DNA of 64,000 nt from Talpa occidentalis (GCF_014898055.3 NW_023604295.1:68225730-68289729); one strand, 5' to 3'; numbered from the stretch's first letter, positions 33,224-44,950 are shown. Notes: generated by a model from the sequence alone, not told the origin. Numbers and translations are program-made.

Positions 33224-34159
33224 TACCCCCCACTCCAGGTCTTAAATGCTCTCAGGCCCTTTGTTTAATGAGTTCTGGCTGGTCTCCCCTATTGAAATTG
33301 ACTTGAATTGTCTTGTCTGTTTAACATTGTGTGGTGCAATTTTTACTAGATAGTACTTAACATGTAATATCTGCAATAATGAATAGTCTAATACACGGGG
33401 ATTCCAGTTCAATAGATTTACTTTTATATTTCTCTTTGCTCAAAGTTGAAGTGTGATTTTTGATGAATAAATTTAAAAATATGTCCTTGGCATTTCAGTG
33501 TATGCCAAAAATCAGATTGTTTTTAGTGCCACTTGTTCATCAGCTCTTTTACAAATATATGTTTTATGGGAACAATCTGCTTGATCTGTTCTTCCACTAG
33601 TAAAGTGAAAATTAAAAGAAAATACCAGTAATTTATTTTCTATTATTCATTAAAAGCATTTGTTGTTTATCTCAGTGAAGTGTACTGAAGCACAATAAAA
33701 TATACCCCCTGCAGGTTTAATCATATGATATATAAATCAAACAAAATAAAATTGTAGTTGAGGGAGATTTAAATATGAGCTCCACAAAATTGCTGTCATT
33801 TCGTTGAGTTAACTTCATTTAGAAAGCCAAATTTAATATCACATGTTAAAAATCTATAAACCTACAAATTGGCTTTCAAACAATTAAGACACAAATTTCT
33901 CCAAAAGATGTGGTTTAACAAGGACTCTTTCCTAGACTAGTGAAAACAGTAATGCTAAAAACTATTGAGAGTCTAGAAGTTTCTAGTGCGCATGAAATGA
34001 GCACTAGTTTTCTCTGATAATGTATTGCATCAGTAGCATTTTCCAAAATGCATTTGCTAAATTATAACCACTATTTGAAAAGTTTTTTTTGTACTTATCA
34101 CCTTCTAATGGATAATTTACCTTTTTATTAGAGAAATGTTTATTATTTATTTCATCCAC
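33224..34159. other. Unassigned AT-rich stretch
   Basis: About 940 bp with no recognised gene or repeat. Confidence 0.45.
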
Positions 34160-34275
34160 AGTAACGTGAACCTAGGCAGGCAAAGTCTGTATCTGTTGGA
34201 GTCACTGATACACTACAAATGCCTAGAATGGTGCTGGACAGAGTAGACATTCAGCAGATTACTGTAACTGGCAAA
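34160..34275 (+). mobile_element. L2/MIR3-like 3' end (tentative)
   Basis: GGCAAAGTCTGTATCTGTTG, then AATGCCTAGAATGGTGCTGG, then AGTAGACATTCAGCAG, follows the order of the L2/MIR3 terminal consensus ('gcagggactgtgtct... gcctagcacagtgcctggca... agtaggcactcaata'). Strongly diverged. Confidence 0.5.
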
Positions 34276-34529
34276 GAATGGTAGTAATTATTGTCTCTCC
34301 AATGTAGAATACAGCATCAATTATTGAATTGCCCAAAAAGTCAGCATGATTTTACCTATGATATTTAATAGATAATGAAATTGAATTGAGAAAATCCTTC
34401 AATAAAATGTAGCATAAATTTTTAATGTTATATCAAACAGAAATTTAGAAGTGTTATTGGAAAATGAAATTGAGAACTAGTTATCTGGTGAATAACAAAG
34501 ATAGAGTCATTCATGAGAGAAATAGAAAT

Positions 34530-34980
34530 AGTGGAAGCAGAGGCTGCGGTGAGCCAAATAGCTCTTCTCTTCAAGACCTGAGTATTCATTGTCCCAGCTA
34601 CAAGGAATGTGCACTGTTGATGGCTTACAGCTGAGTTCTCCAAGCATTGCCTTCAGCTGGAGAGCAATGATTTGCCCAAGGCTACCCCTCGTTCCTATGG
34701 CAACTGATACCCAATGACTGCTCAGTGTAGGGTGTAAAAACCCAGCCTCCTTGCTTGTTTTGGAATCATCCTTAAGGGATATCTTATCTTCAGAGCACCG
34801 TGGAGTTGTCAGAGACCTCTGTTGCAAAGGTATGAACTTTTCTTCTGCTATTTAGTCCTGTTTCCCTCTCTCCTATTGTGTGCCCTGTCCCAAGAATGTT
34901 CACCAATAAATCTCCGGCATATGCATCTCTTTGCAGAGGCTGCTTTGGGAAACCACACCTGAGACAGTTTGTACCAGAAG
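34530..34980 (+). mobile_element. Old LTR fragment (probable)
   Basis: The end part reads CACCAATAAATCTCCGGCAT, then CAGAGGCTGCTTTGGGAAAC, then CACACCTGAGACAG, a typical ending of old mammalian LTRs (AATAAA signal, then 'cagagtctgcttctggggaacccaac'). The upstream 350 bp has the moderate G+C of an LTR. Minus-strand frames at 34428-34996 are shadows. Family not assigned. Confidence 0.5.
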
Positions 34981-35904
34981 GAACCTGAGAAAGCACATAC
35001 TAAATTGGAACTTTGGATTTGTAACCTCCTAACTGACTGACAAAGAGGACTGAAAGTAAGTCGAGAACTAACTTACCTTCATACTGTCTCAGTAAAATTT
35101 TAAAATTTTCACTACCTCTAAAGTAGGGTGGAATAATGTGGAAGGGAATGCACTGTCTGATGCAGCATCTAGCGCTGGGGAGTTCAGAGAAAATGGCATT
35201 TTAGGGACGCGGAAATTAGTTGGTTTTTGTTGAATACTACTGATGCATTGCAGAAAGAAAATAAAAGGCTGGGGATGATTAATCACCAATTTAGGTGAAA
35301 CGTTAAAGCCAGATGACCTCCTAAGCAGCATAAAGTTATTTTCAACTCTGAAGGTCAAAAACAGCTATGCATGAGGCCTGTAATTTAATTATAAGAATAG
35401 TGGAGCTTCAGAAAATTTCAAATACTGAACTCCACCAGTGTTTATTGTAAGGTTAAGTCCCTAATTGGAAAGGCCTGAGACCCTGTAAAGGTAACAGCTG
35501 CATTGATATACTCAAAAAATCTTGAATTTCTAGATCCTTTAAACAAGTAAGGTCTTTGGAACTGTTCTGTTTCCTTAAGTCTGGTCTTCCATCCTAACAA
35601 GAAGTTGATGCAGGCGCTCTGCAACTATCCTACTTCCATCCTGGGTTACCATATCAATAATTTGGTTCAAGTCACATCACAACTCTGTTGATGCAGGGCT
35701 TGGCCGAAAAAAAGTGGGGGAAGGAGTATACACTTTAAAAACAACTTTAAGAGGTAATTAAGTTACTGGGAAGAGCCAGGAAGGTATATATGAATTCCTA
35801 GGACACTGGATTAAGAAAGGGACAAAAGAACAGGCTGTTTTTGTCTGTTTGTTTATCTTAGTATTTGGAACAGTTACACTAGCAGAGTAACCCCCAACTG
35901 AGCT
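34981..35904. other. Unassigned stretch
   Basis: About 920 bp between LTR fragments, possibly internal sequence of an old LTR element but not recognisable. Minus-strand frames at 35089-35358 and 35442-35624 have no motif I can name. Confidence 0.4.
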
Positions 35905-36425
35905 GCATAAATGTTCACATCCCAATCTCTGCTACCAGTCACTTTTCTCTTGGCTTATGTGTAAAGGAGGACTAACATAGGAAATAGAACCAAGGTTGAT
36001 AAGCCCACCTTAGAAATAGGAGGTTAGTTGTGGTTTATCCAGGGTGTTACAATATAATTATGAGGGCTGTTGGCATTGGGGGAGGGCAGTAAAACAAGTC
36101 AGTAAAGGAGATGTAACTATGGAGTCAGAGTGATTACAGCTGAGCAGCATGCGGCCTGCTGCTCTTTACTTTGAAGATGGAAAAGTGTGTAAGCCAAAGA
36201 ATTGGGGTAGCCTCCAGTAACTGGAAAAAAACAGGAGTTTTATACAAGAGATGCCACAAGTCAGTCAGGTCAGGCAATAACTTGATTTCAGTGAGATCCG
36301 TTAAAGACATGTGCCCTCCATAGCTCTTAGATAACGAGTAACAAATGAGTATTGTTTAAGCCACTTAGATTGCAACAGTTTATTTTCCAGCTACAGAAGC
36401 TTAAAGCAGAGCTCTTTCATGCTAT
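35905..36425 (+). mobile_element. MLT1-type MaLR LTR
   Basis: CATCCCAATCTCTGCTACCA, GTGGTTTATCCAGGGTG, CTTTACTTTGAAGATGG, GTAAGCCAAAGAATTGGGGT, AGCCTCCAGTAACTGGAAA and ATTGTTTAAGCCACTTAGAT occur in the order of the MLT1 consensus, from near its start to its poly(A)-signal end. Nearly full length, diverged and inert. Confidence 0.85.
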
Positions 36426-36784
36426 AGATTCAATATCTTGGCCAGGACCGCATGAGTCGGTGCTAACACAGTGCTAGAAGTATGAATAAAACAATCACCA
36501 AACTAACTAAAATATTTATGGCTGAACTCCTGTGGGTCACAGCATCTGTGAGCCTCAGGGAGTGAGTGTGCCTAACCCTTGAAGAAGGGAAATGGGCTGC
36601 ATCCCAGTGTCTAGTAGAGTCAATCCGTGTTTCAGATTAACTTGCTTCATGTAGTATGTTTGCTTCATCTGGAAAAATTTCCAGCATGATGCTGGAGAGT
36701 GTTAACTACTTATAGTACTGTTAAATTCTACTTCAGAATTGCACTTAGAAAAATGCTGCTTTTCCCAGTGTTATCATCTTACTC
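36426..36784. other. Unassigned stretch
   Basis: About 360 bp with no recognised feature. Confidence 0.45.
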
Positions 36785-37049
36785 AGGGGCAGTCCAAAAG
36801 CATGACTGGTTGATGAGGGGGTTACAGAGACCCCAACACTTTTGTTCAACTTGAGACGATTAGGAAGGATCCTCTCAGATCCAGAGCTCTCTGTGGAGGT
36901 CAGCTGAGCTGTCTTTTGGAGCAAAGCATTTCAACATCTCTGCCCGATACACTTTCTCTTGCACTCTTCCAAGTATTCTCCAGAGCACTCCTCAGTAAAC
37001 TTGCTGCCTGCAGTTTTTCATCTTGGAATTTGTTTCCCAGTTTATTCAC
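36785..37049 (+). mobile_element. Old LTR, LTR33-like (tentative)
   Basis: GAGGGGGTTACAGAGACCCC, GAGACGATTAGGAAGGATCC, AGAGCTCTCTGTGGAGGTCA and CTCCTCAGTAAACTTGCTGC look like an old ERVL-class LTR, ending before the SINE duplication at 37050. The subfamily is a guess. Confidence 0.45.
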
Positions 37050-37332
37050 CTAAAACAATAACTGTTTTAAAAGATTTATTATGCATGCAAGAGTTGGGGT
37101 GTAGACCAGAATTGTGGGGTTAGGGGTGAGAGGATTCACCAGACACAGAGTGGGGAGCAGAATAGGCGGGGTCTACTGAAATACACTGCTGAGGGGAGCA
37201 GCAGAGAGACAGGAGAGGTCTGCTGTTAACTCCATGGCTGGGGATCGAACTCATGCTGCAGTGGCTGTGGGTAACTTCATAGTGCTGAGTCTTCACCCCT
37301 TGGTCCACCAGGGAGGTCCTAAAACAATAACT
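37050..37332 (-). mobile_element. tRNA-derived SINE, older class, with 14-bp duplication
   Basis: Antisense copy at about 37064-37318 with duplication CTAAAACAATAACT (37050-37063 and 37319-37332). GGGGATCGAACTCATGC is the B box. The tail is short (TTTAAAAGATTTATTATGC) and an extra GTTAGGGG is present near 37119. Confidence 0.95.
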
Positions 37333-37715
37333 TCTTAAGGAAAGAACGTTTCTCCGCCTATTGAAATAACTGATTTATTAAGAGATTGACTAAGTAATTT
37401 ATGTACTATATATTGCCTTTGATTTTTAAGGTGAAAAGTAGAGCTGATCTCAAAATGAGCTTTTAATATGTGGATCTTCTTACAATGGCCTAAGGTTTGC
37501 TGCTTTGATATGACAAACTGGGGAAGAATTTGTGACCCACCTCTACTATTTGATGTTATCCAGGTGTGCTGATGTATTCTAGGACTAAAATTAAAATGTA
37601 CCATATTTAAGATTCAACAAGCGTGAATTTGGGGATGGACAGATGGGAATGTAATCATTGCCATTCGGGGAGACTGAGAGGGCCTGAGCCTTCACAGGAG
37701 GCAATTGCTGCATTA
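37333..37715. other. Unassigned stretch
   Basis: About 380 bp. The 89-codon minus-strand frame at 37335-37604 has no recognisable motif and I do not support it as a gene. Confidence 0.45.
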
Positions 37716-37719
37716 ATTC

Positions 37720-38110
37720 ATTAATGTATTGATTCATTCATGGAATATGTTAGGAATGTTCTAAATGTTTTATTCTCTTAGTGCTATCACACTTGTGAAG
37801 AAAAGATTCTTCCCCTGTATTCTCAGATAGAGTACAGACTTGTAAATGGCACTTTTAATATCGGGTAACAAGTACTGTAATGTGGAAATAGAATGTTACC
37901 TCAGCCAGATAGAGGTGGAATAATACAGGCAAAATGAATAACAAATGCAAAGGCCCAAGCTTCAGAGAGAGGAAAACATGGTGTTGTGAAGTGTCTTGAA
38001 GGGAGGTCATGTTAATAGTTTAAACTTGATCCTGAGGGCTACAGCAAGAACTGGAAGATATTAAATAGGAAGTGATATGATCAGATTTGCTTTTCAGAAA
38101 CAGCAGTGTG
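37720..38110 (+). repeat. Ancient interspersed repeat (family not named)
   Basis: TGATTCATTCATGGAATATG, GCAAAGGCCCAAGCTTCAGA, TTGATCCTGAGGGCTACAGC and GAAGTGATATGATCAGATTT match the layout of a widespread old mammalian repeat ('...gcaaaggccctgaggc... gtgacatgatctgattt...'). It is the best copy of this family here. Confidence 0.5.
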
Positions 38111-40254
38111 AAACTCTTACAGATCATGGCTCAGAGGGCACAATCTATGGCAGATCCTGTTTCTGGAAAACTTGATACCATCAAGTCTCTGTAAACCTTA
38201 AACCTTCATTTTTCAGTGTCCTGTGGAGATTTAATAGAAAGTTCTGACTCTAGCACATTTTATTTGTAGGATGCAAAATAATATCAAGAAACTAACCAAT
38301 AAAACACATAAACATCAAATTATTGGGGTGTTCATTACAGTTTCTAAAATATACCAGTGATATAATTTGTGGCATGATTAAATGTAACTTCTCAGGTCAT
38401 ATAGCTCTTTGACTAGATTTTCAGAAAATAATTATGCTCAGGGCATGGGGAATTAGTGAGCAGTGGTTTTATCCTCTTTTTTACATCAGTATTTTCATAT
38501 AATTTTGGTCTATGTCTTCAAAGATGAATAACTGGGTAATATTCCAAGCTAGTAAAATGTTTTAATGTTCTAGAAAATGGCATTTCCTTTAAATATTGAA
38601 GAAGGAAAAAAGCTATATACTGTCTAGAACTTCATTTCCATAAGCTTCAGTAAATATCTTAGAATCTTACATGTTTTGGGATTGTTATTAACCCTGATGA
38701 AGGTTCACTTAACCTTAGGCAGTAGGAAATCTTATAACTTCTGTTATCAGGAATAATCAGAATGGTTGTCTTTCTTACAGCTGAATGCTAAGGAACTCAT
38801 CCAGACTTACCTTGTTAAGATCAGGTAGTAATAATCTTATCACAAACATTTAGTTTTCAGATATTTGATCTCCTTGGGTCTCATTCTCCTGATTGGTTGC
38901 TTTTAATAAAAAGGCTTTTTAGGTTCTAACTGTTCCGATAATGCTAAGTGAGCAGATGGAGGCTGGACAAGTGTAAGATACAAAGAAATGTTAGCTTTAT
39001 AAAACTGACATATGAATCAAATGATGTAGGCTTTCCAAGAAGTAGAATCTTACGAAGTATCAATTAAGAAATTATTGAGCTAGAAAACTCTGGAAAAAAA
39101 TAGGTTTTCTCAGTATCGGCAATACAATGTTACTATGTATAGTAATATAAAATATTATTATGCACTTGTGAGAGATAGAAAATGGCCTGATGAAAATCAC
39201 TAAAGCAAAATAACATAGAATGATCTGTACTGGGAAAATATAAGTATTTCCTAGGTTGGTCATATTTTGAAACATTAAGTTAATTGAATGAACATTTAAG
39301 TTGGTTGAATTTCTACTATTTGAAACAATATTAATACGGTGTATTAATTACTATTACATTCCATGAGTTTATTATTCCTGGTTAAATATTTACTGGATAA
39401 TTAAAATTCATGGAAAAAATGGAATCCTTTTTAATAGCATGTTGGTATAGCATTACTATAAAACCATTATTCCCATGTTTGATTACCAATGCTTTATTGT
39501 AGCCTTCTTAATTGTACACACTCCCTGAGGTACTGTCATTCAGTTTGTTTGCCTTTATTTCTGTGCTATCTACAAAAGAATATTCTTTGTCATATACCTG
39601 TGACCTAACTTATTATCCTTCACTTCAAACTTGTTCGTTCAACTGTTGCAAGAGACTCATATTCTATTTCTCAGGGAGACAGAATGAATATTCAAAACTT
39701 AAAGAACAACTCCCTTAAATCTACATCTATTTCTGTCACCTTCTTTTTTTACTCAGTGAAGCCATAACCTCAGATCTGACAATGAAGGAGATATATGACA
39801 GAAGTATCTATACATTTTTTATTACCAAATGATGTTTATAACAAATATCATCTACTTCACTCCACCCTTAAAAACATACCTGAATTTTGAGATTTTCATA
39901 TTTTTACTTCCTATGCTTGAATTTTTATTAGAATGAAATATTATATAGATTGGAAAATTTTTCTAGGCTATTTTTTTAACAAGCAGGTAAATATATTAGT
40001 AATGTTTATATGCTTAGTGCTGGTATCACTTACATCACTATTAATAGAATTTATTGCTAATGTAATTTATCAGTCTGGGGTAGAGATAAAATAATCACAT
40101 GAGAATTAAATATACTCCCCAATATTTCCCTTTGTCAAACTAATTCAGATGTGAAGTGTCTGGCTGAGTAGGTATTTAGCAAGCTTATTGACCCCTCCTG
40201 AAAGGAGGAAGAATTGCAAACAGAACGAAGTCAGCAATGTAAACAACTTCAGTA
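38111..40254. other. Unassigned AT-rich stretch
   Basis: About 2.1 kb with no gene or confidently named repeat. Frames at 39072-39275 (minus) and 39512-39718 (plus) lack motifs. Confidence 0.45.
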
Positions 40255-40445
40255 TGTATAAATGCAATTTATTTCAAGTGTGCTATGTGCTAAACATTGA
40301 TTTAAGTCTTTTATATTTATTTAATCCTCAAACAACTAAGGTGGTCTTTACAATGACTATCAACTTTTTATAGAAGTGAAAACATATAGGTGAGAGGCTT
40401 ATTAAGGCAAAACTGAAGTAGGCGAAGGCACCCGGCTACTTAAAA
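40255..40445 (+). mobile_element. MIR SINE
   Basis: GTGTGCTATGTGCTAAACAT, TTTATTTAATCCTCAAACAA, CAACTTTTTATAGAAGTGAA, then AGGTGAGAGGCTTATTAAGG and AGGCACCCGGCTAC, follow the MIR-family consensus ('ctatgtgccaggcac... aatcctcacaac... ttacagatgag'). Confidence 0.65.
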
Positions 40446-41008
40446 CAACTGGCATCTTGTTTAATTATAAGGCCAAGACACTTAAATACTAAACTGAATT
40501 TCTCTATAGATGTAATATTTTCCTTGCACATGGTGCTCAGTCTAAACTGTCTTTCATGACACTTTTAATCGACCTTAGGTTAGGACCTTAGAAATAGGTT
40601 TTGAGAAAGAGGGATGTCTGAGAAGGAATAAATGTCTTGTGCCTAGCTAAAAAGGGGACATATGATTTGAGATTATGTGCAATTTTTGAAGAGTTGACCT
40701 TGAAAGTGGTATTTTTGACTCATCAAAACACTAATGCTTCTAAAGTAGACATCTTGAATTCCACACCTTCCCCTTTTCTCTGTCTTGGTCATCAAGTCTT
40801 ATGTCTTTTATTGTGCCTCCAAAATTGTCCTAAAATCCATACCGTTCTCACCATCATGACAGCATCATTGTTCTGTCCCCTTGCAAACCTCAATCACATG
40901 AGGGAGTACAAGATACAGATGTCTCTTATTACTGGTATTAACCTTGACCACTTTGGTTACAGTTACTTCCTTGGTAAACTTACTCTTTTCCATTTATAAC
41001 TGATAAAT
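40446..41008. other. Unassigned stretch
   Basis: About 560 bp. The 120-codon plus-strand frame at 40637-40999 is the longest outside obvious repeats. I see no signal peptide, domain motif or splice context that would support it as a gene. Confidence 0.4.
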
Positions 41009-41935
41009 TCTTTGGTTTTTTTTTTTTGTTTTTTTTGGATCTTCTTGAAGTACTGTTCATTTCACAAGCATGTTTGTTTCCCCTCCATTTCCATTTGACC
41101 ATCACTACTACTGTGTCCTGTCATACTTTCTAAACCTTAAAATCAAAGCATGGAGTTCAATCTTTAAAAATGAAAGCACTTTGGACAACACATTCTTGAC
41201 AATGGAATTTGGATAGAATTTAACAGCTACAATAAGGGAGGTTCTCAACCTGTACTATACAACCTGTACTATAAAAAGGGCAGCCAGTTATCAAATGTTA
41301 CAGAAATGAAATAACAGAAAATTGTTAACTGTTTAAAGTATTTTCTTAGAGACTTCCTTCTCTGCTAGAGGTCCTGAATAGCATCCTTGCCCATCATCCA
41401 GATGCAATTCTTCACATTATTGATGAACTTGGTTTCCACTTTGAGAAGAGAGACCATTTTTTTCTAATCTTGCCTACAATTTTGCTTTGATTTCTACAGA
41501 ACTGTGTCCTTTCGGTGTTTGGGAGGTTTTGTTTTCCTGCTTTTTAAAATATTCTGCACTTTTGGATCTTGTTAATGGGTTTGAGACTTTTCTATTCTGG
41601 CTAAATTTTGTGTGTTTTGGGGCTGGAATATCTACTATAGATTTCTTTGCTGATGCTTTTTCTTTGGCATCCTCATTGCCATCACAGCCATCTTCATCAG
41701 CAGCAAGTTTTACTTTTTTTTTTTTTTTCTGTGGAATCTTGCTACCTCTTCTAGGGTAGCAAGATCATCATTATCCACCTGAAAGTGATGATCTTTGTTG
41801 ACCTTCAGTTCACAACTAAAAAGATAGTACTGGAGCTTCACAGGGCTCATTTCCATGTCTAATAGTGACTTCCTTGTCGTGGTGGCAAGAACTTAGGTTG
41901 GAGCGAAAGTAGATGGATTAAAATGGCTACTGAAT
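41009..41935 (-). pseudogene. NPM1: Processed pseudogene of nucleophosmin (NPM1)
   Basis: NPM1 is a nucleolar histone chaperone involved in ribosome assembly. This is a dead retrocopy of its mRNA, on the minus strand. From right to left it holds part of the 5' UTR (about 41880-41935), the N-terminal start ([16 protein letters not shown], from 41850 leftward), the KVKLAADED segment (41690-41716), the SxxDxPA...NxK region, the KTPKTPKG-like segment, the C-terminal helical region ending RKSL (41346-41361), then a 3' UTR to a poly(A) tract seen as T-rich sequence at 41011-41037. No introns are present. It is broken by stops at 41474-41476 and 41365-41367 (in place of Trp of the DLWQW motif), a lost start codon, and a large internal deletion that removes most of the N-terminal core and an acidic stretch. 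The acidic D/E run after KVKLAADED is also shortened. A 90-codon plus-strand frame at 41487-41759 is its shadow. Target duplications were not resolved. Confidence 0.93.
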
Positions 41936-41975
41936 AGTGTTGCAATACCTGTTTTGTCAGGATGTGATATGTAAA

Positions 41976-42268
41976 TATTTTCTCCCATGTTTTTAAAAAA
42001 TTCATTTATTTATGCATACAAGAACTGGGGTATAGGTCCAGAGGTGTGGGGGGTGAGAGGATTCACCAGAGACAGAGTGGGAAGCAGAACAGGCAGATCT
42101 ACTGAAATACACTGGTGAGGGAAGCAGCAGGCAAGACAGGAGAGGTCTGCTGGGCCATGTGGATAGCTCCCTGGCCAGGGATCGAACTTGTGTTGCAGAG
42201 GCTGTGGATAGCTTCAGAGGTTGCGTCTTAACCCCTTGAGCCACCAGGGGGGCCCTATTTTCTCCCAT
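41976..42268 (-). mobile_element. tRNA-derived SINE, older class, in L1, 13-bp duplication
   Basis: Antisense copy at 41989-42255. Duplication TATTTTCTCCCAT at 41976-41988 and 42256-42268 is part of the L1 sequence, confirming insertion into the L1. B box GGGATCGAACTTG. GAGGTTGCGTCTTAACCCC is the older-class head with TTGCG. Confidence 0.95.
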
Positions 42269-43072
42269 CTTTGGCTGGCTACTTCATAAGTGTCTTTTTA
42301 ATGCAAAATATTCCAATACCAATGAAATTCAATTTTTATTTATTGTATAGATTGTGTTTTGATATCAAATGTTAAGAAAGGGGAAATAAATATTTGCCTA
42401 ACCAATTATCACAAATAATTTCTCATGTATTTTCTTCTAGAATATTTATTGTTCTGCCTCGTTAAGTCTCTCATGTTGAGCTATTTTTTTTTTTGTTTGT
42501 TTTAAGATGTGAGAAACAGATTAACACTATTTTTGGCTTATGTATAGAAGTTCCAACTCCATTTGTTAAATGTCTTGTCTTGAAAAGATTCTCCTTTCTG
42601 CTTTGAATAGCCTTTCTATCTTTGTTTAAAATAAAAAAGACCCAAATGTAGTTCACTGCTTCTCGATTCTCTATTCTGGTCTCTTTCTCTCCTTGCTTAT
42701 CCATTTGTGATTAATGTAGATTTATGGTGAGCCTTGGAATCTTAGTGTGAGTCCTCAAAATGTTGTTTTATAACTTGGCTTGTTTAGTTCCTTCCTCTTT
42801 CTTCAAAATTTTATATCAGCTTATCAATAGACTTATGAGATCTTGATTGAGATTGTGTTGAATCTACAGATCAATTTGGAGAAAATTGTCATTTTAAACT
42901 AGTAAATTTTCTGAGCTACAGACTTAGTATATTGCTACATTTATTTAGGTCTTTGTTGATTTCTTTATCAGCATCTTATACTTTTGAGAATACATATCCT
43001 GAACATTCTTTGTTAGATTTAGGTATAAATACCTAAATATTTCATCTTGTGATGTTGCTGTAAATTATACTT

Positions 43073-43371
43073 TAAAAAATGTCTCTAGGGGCCTCCCTGG
43101 TAGCCTATGGGTTGTCTCAGTGCTATCACTGTTTCGGCCTGGGTTCCATCCCCCACCAGGGAGCTAACACATGTGGTGCAGCAGACCTTTCCTATATTGC
43201 CCTCTGCTCCCCTCAGCAGCGTGTATTAGTAGATCCACCTGTTCTGCTCCCCACTCTGTCTCTGGTGAATCCTCTGACACCACCCGCCCTGCATTTCTAG
43301 CCTATACTCCAGCTCTTTTATGAAAAAAATAAAATTAAGAGTTTATCTCTTCTTTAAAAAAAAATGTTTCC
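43073..43371 (+). mobile_element. tRNA-derived SINE, older class, in L1
   Basis: Sense copy from about 43088 (GGGGCCTCCCTGGTAGCC) to about 43356. B box GGTTCCATCCC (43143-43153) has one change from canonical GGTTCGA. Flanking AAAAAATGTCTCTA against AAAAAATGTTTCCA is an imperfect duplication. Tail TTATCTCTTCTTTAAAAAAA is diverged. The 73-codon frame at 43079-43300 is a SINE shadow. Confidence 0.92.
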
Positions 43372-43785
43372 AATTGTTAATTAGTAGTTAGTAGAAATGT
43401 AATTGATTTTTGTATTTTGAACTTGTAACTTAAGATCTTTGCAAATAATTAATATTAAGGGTTTTCTTGTAAGGGCGTCTGGGATTTTTCTAGTCTTGTC
43501 GTCTATGAATAGAGGCAGTCTTATTTCTTCCTTTCCAATCTAAATACATTTTTTCTTGCTTTACTTCACTAAGACTTCTAGTACAATGTTGACTATGAAT
43601 TTATAACAGCAAACTTGTTCCAAATTAAGAAACTGTTCACTATTAAATATTTAAAAACTATGTCGTCTATATTATAGATGTCTTTTCTCAGGTTAAGATA
43701 CATTCTCTATCCCTAGTTTTCTGAAATTTTAAGAGTTTATAATAAATTTGTTAAATGTTATTTCTTACATCTATTAAAATGATTT

Positions 43786-43786
<1 letters not shown>

Positions 43787-43823
<37 letters not shown>
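43787..43823. repeat. (GT)n microsatellite
   Basis: About 15 uninterrupted GT units near the end of the antisense L1, followed by ATGTG. Confidence 0.95.
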
Positions 43824-43850
43824 AATCCTGTTTATATTATGAATTAACAG

Positions 43851-44884
43851 AGTGACAAAGAGGTGTTACCTGATACTGATTCAGCTTAAGCCTTCGTTAG
43901 AATGCCCTTGGGTATGGAGATGTGGCCTTCTTATTGTCTCTGATTTCCCTTCAGCTTTAAGTTCTAGGTCTGGTACATATTCCTGCCTTTCCGCCAAGGG
44001 AAAGAAATTATGTTTTAGTTTGTCTTTTCCTTTGCCCAACCATACAGATTTTTCACCAGTGACCAAGGATATCAGGCTTTGATAATCTTCATCCAAGTGT
44101 GTAAGGATTAGTGAAGAAGACTTTTCTGTTGGGGAAGTCAGACCAGAAAGGTCCACACAGATATTGATGTTCCACATGCAACAGCTGCTCTTCTTTCTTA
44201 CCCAAGTGTGCTTTAATCCAGCGGCTTCCTCAGTGTCCTCATTCTCTTTTGTGAACATCTCATGGGGTTGGAGTAAAAATCCTGTAAAATGTAAGTCAAA
44301 TCCCTGGTATTTGTAGCCTCCAGCAGGTTGCTGTGGTCTGCTCTTAACTTATGCTGTGTCCCTGTGCTTAACCTTACCAATTAGCTAACTATTCTACCTG
44401 AATTTTGATAGTCTCCACCTGTATTGCTCTAGGTGACCAAGTGTTCAAGTTCAGCCTCTGCAGGTACCTTTCCTTGGGTTTCCTGCTAGTTGATTACCCT
44501 GTGATTCAGCTCTCTGATGGATGTAAGAAATGTCATGAATTTGTACTCTGTCCAAATTTTTGTCATAAGAATATTTTGAGTGACTCTGGACGTTCTCTTT
44601 TCTTTTGAATATGTTCTTCCCACTTGTGGAATATTTTCTCATGTCCCCCACTGTCTTGTAGACTGCCATCAGTCTTTCCATAGACTTCACAAATTCAGTT
44701 CTCTTATTCATCTGATTAAGCATTCTTCAGATAACTACCTTCACAAGGCTGTCTTCTTACCCCTAAGAGTAAGGATTGAGAATATGATTCCTCACATACT
44801 TCTCTCATCCTTATGCTTACTTAACTCCACTGTAATTTCCTGCTCCCCAGTCAATGTTTTTACCCATTTCCTATGGTTGCTGAA
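43851..44884. other. Unassigned stretch, possible old L1 5' or ORF1 region
   Basis: About 1 kb of moderate complexity next to the antisense L1. It could be its upstream part but I cannot match it. The 125-codon minus-strand frame at 43881-44258, the 90-codon minus frame at 44451-44723 and the 102-codon plus frame at 44580-44888 are longer than most here but show no family motif I recognise. Confidence 0.4.
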
Positions 44885-44950
44885 GTAAGGAACCTCTAAC
44901 GTTTCTAGTGCCTGTCACACGTGGTAGGTTTTCATTAATTTCTGTATTGA
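44885..44950 (+). mobile_element. L2/MIR3-like terminal fragment (tentative)
   Basis: TTTCTAGTGCCTGTCACACG, then TGGTAGGTTTTCATTAATTT, recalls the 'gcctggcacatagtaggtgctcaataa' end of L2/MIR3. Confidence 0.4.

Larger units (their letters stand above)
41960..43850 (-). mobile_element. Old L1 LINE, ORF2 region, antisense, carrying two SINEs
   Basis: TATTTTCTCCCATCTTTGGC (42256-42275), CAACTCCATTTGTTAAATGT, CTTTCTATCTTTGTTTAAAA, TGATTGAGATTGTGTTGAAT, CTACAGATCAATTTGG, TTATTTAGGTCTTTGTTGAT and AGGTATAAATACCTAAATAT, then TTCTTGTAAGGGCGTCTGGG and GTTCCAAATTAAG, read in order along antisense L1 ORF2. SINEs interrupt it at 41989-42255 and 43088-43356. The frame is destroyed by many changes. Confidence 0.85.

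Noticed and set aside
40637..40999. 120-codon plus-strand frame upstream of the NPM1 pseudogene
   Set aside because: No recognisable domain, signal or splice context. In a 64-kb AT-rich window a chance frame of this length is not surprising.
41487..41759. 90-codon hydrophobic plus-strand frame
   Set aside because: It is the antisense shadow of the NPM1 processed pseudogene.
41885..41935. MADE1/mariner-like end (TTAGGTTGGAGCGAAAG resembles TTAGGTTGGTGCAAAAG)
   Set aside because: The stretch aligns better and in order with the antisense NPM1 5' UTR, and no matching inverted terminus is nearby.
43881..44258. 125-codon minus-strand frame
   Set aside because: No family motif recognised, adjacent to old antisense L1. 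Could be L1-related. Not enough support for a gene.
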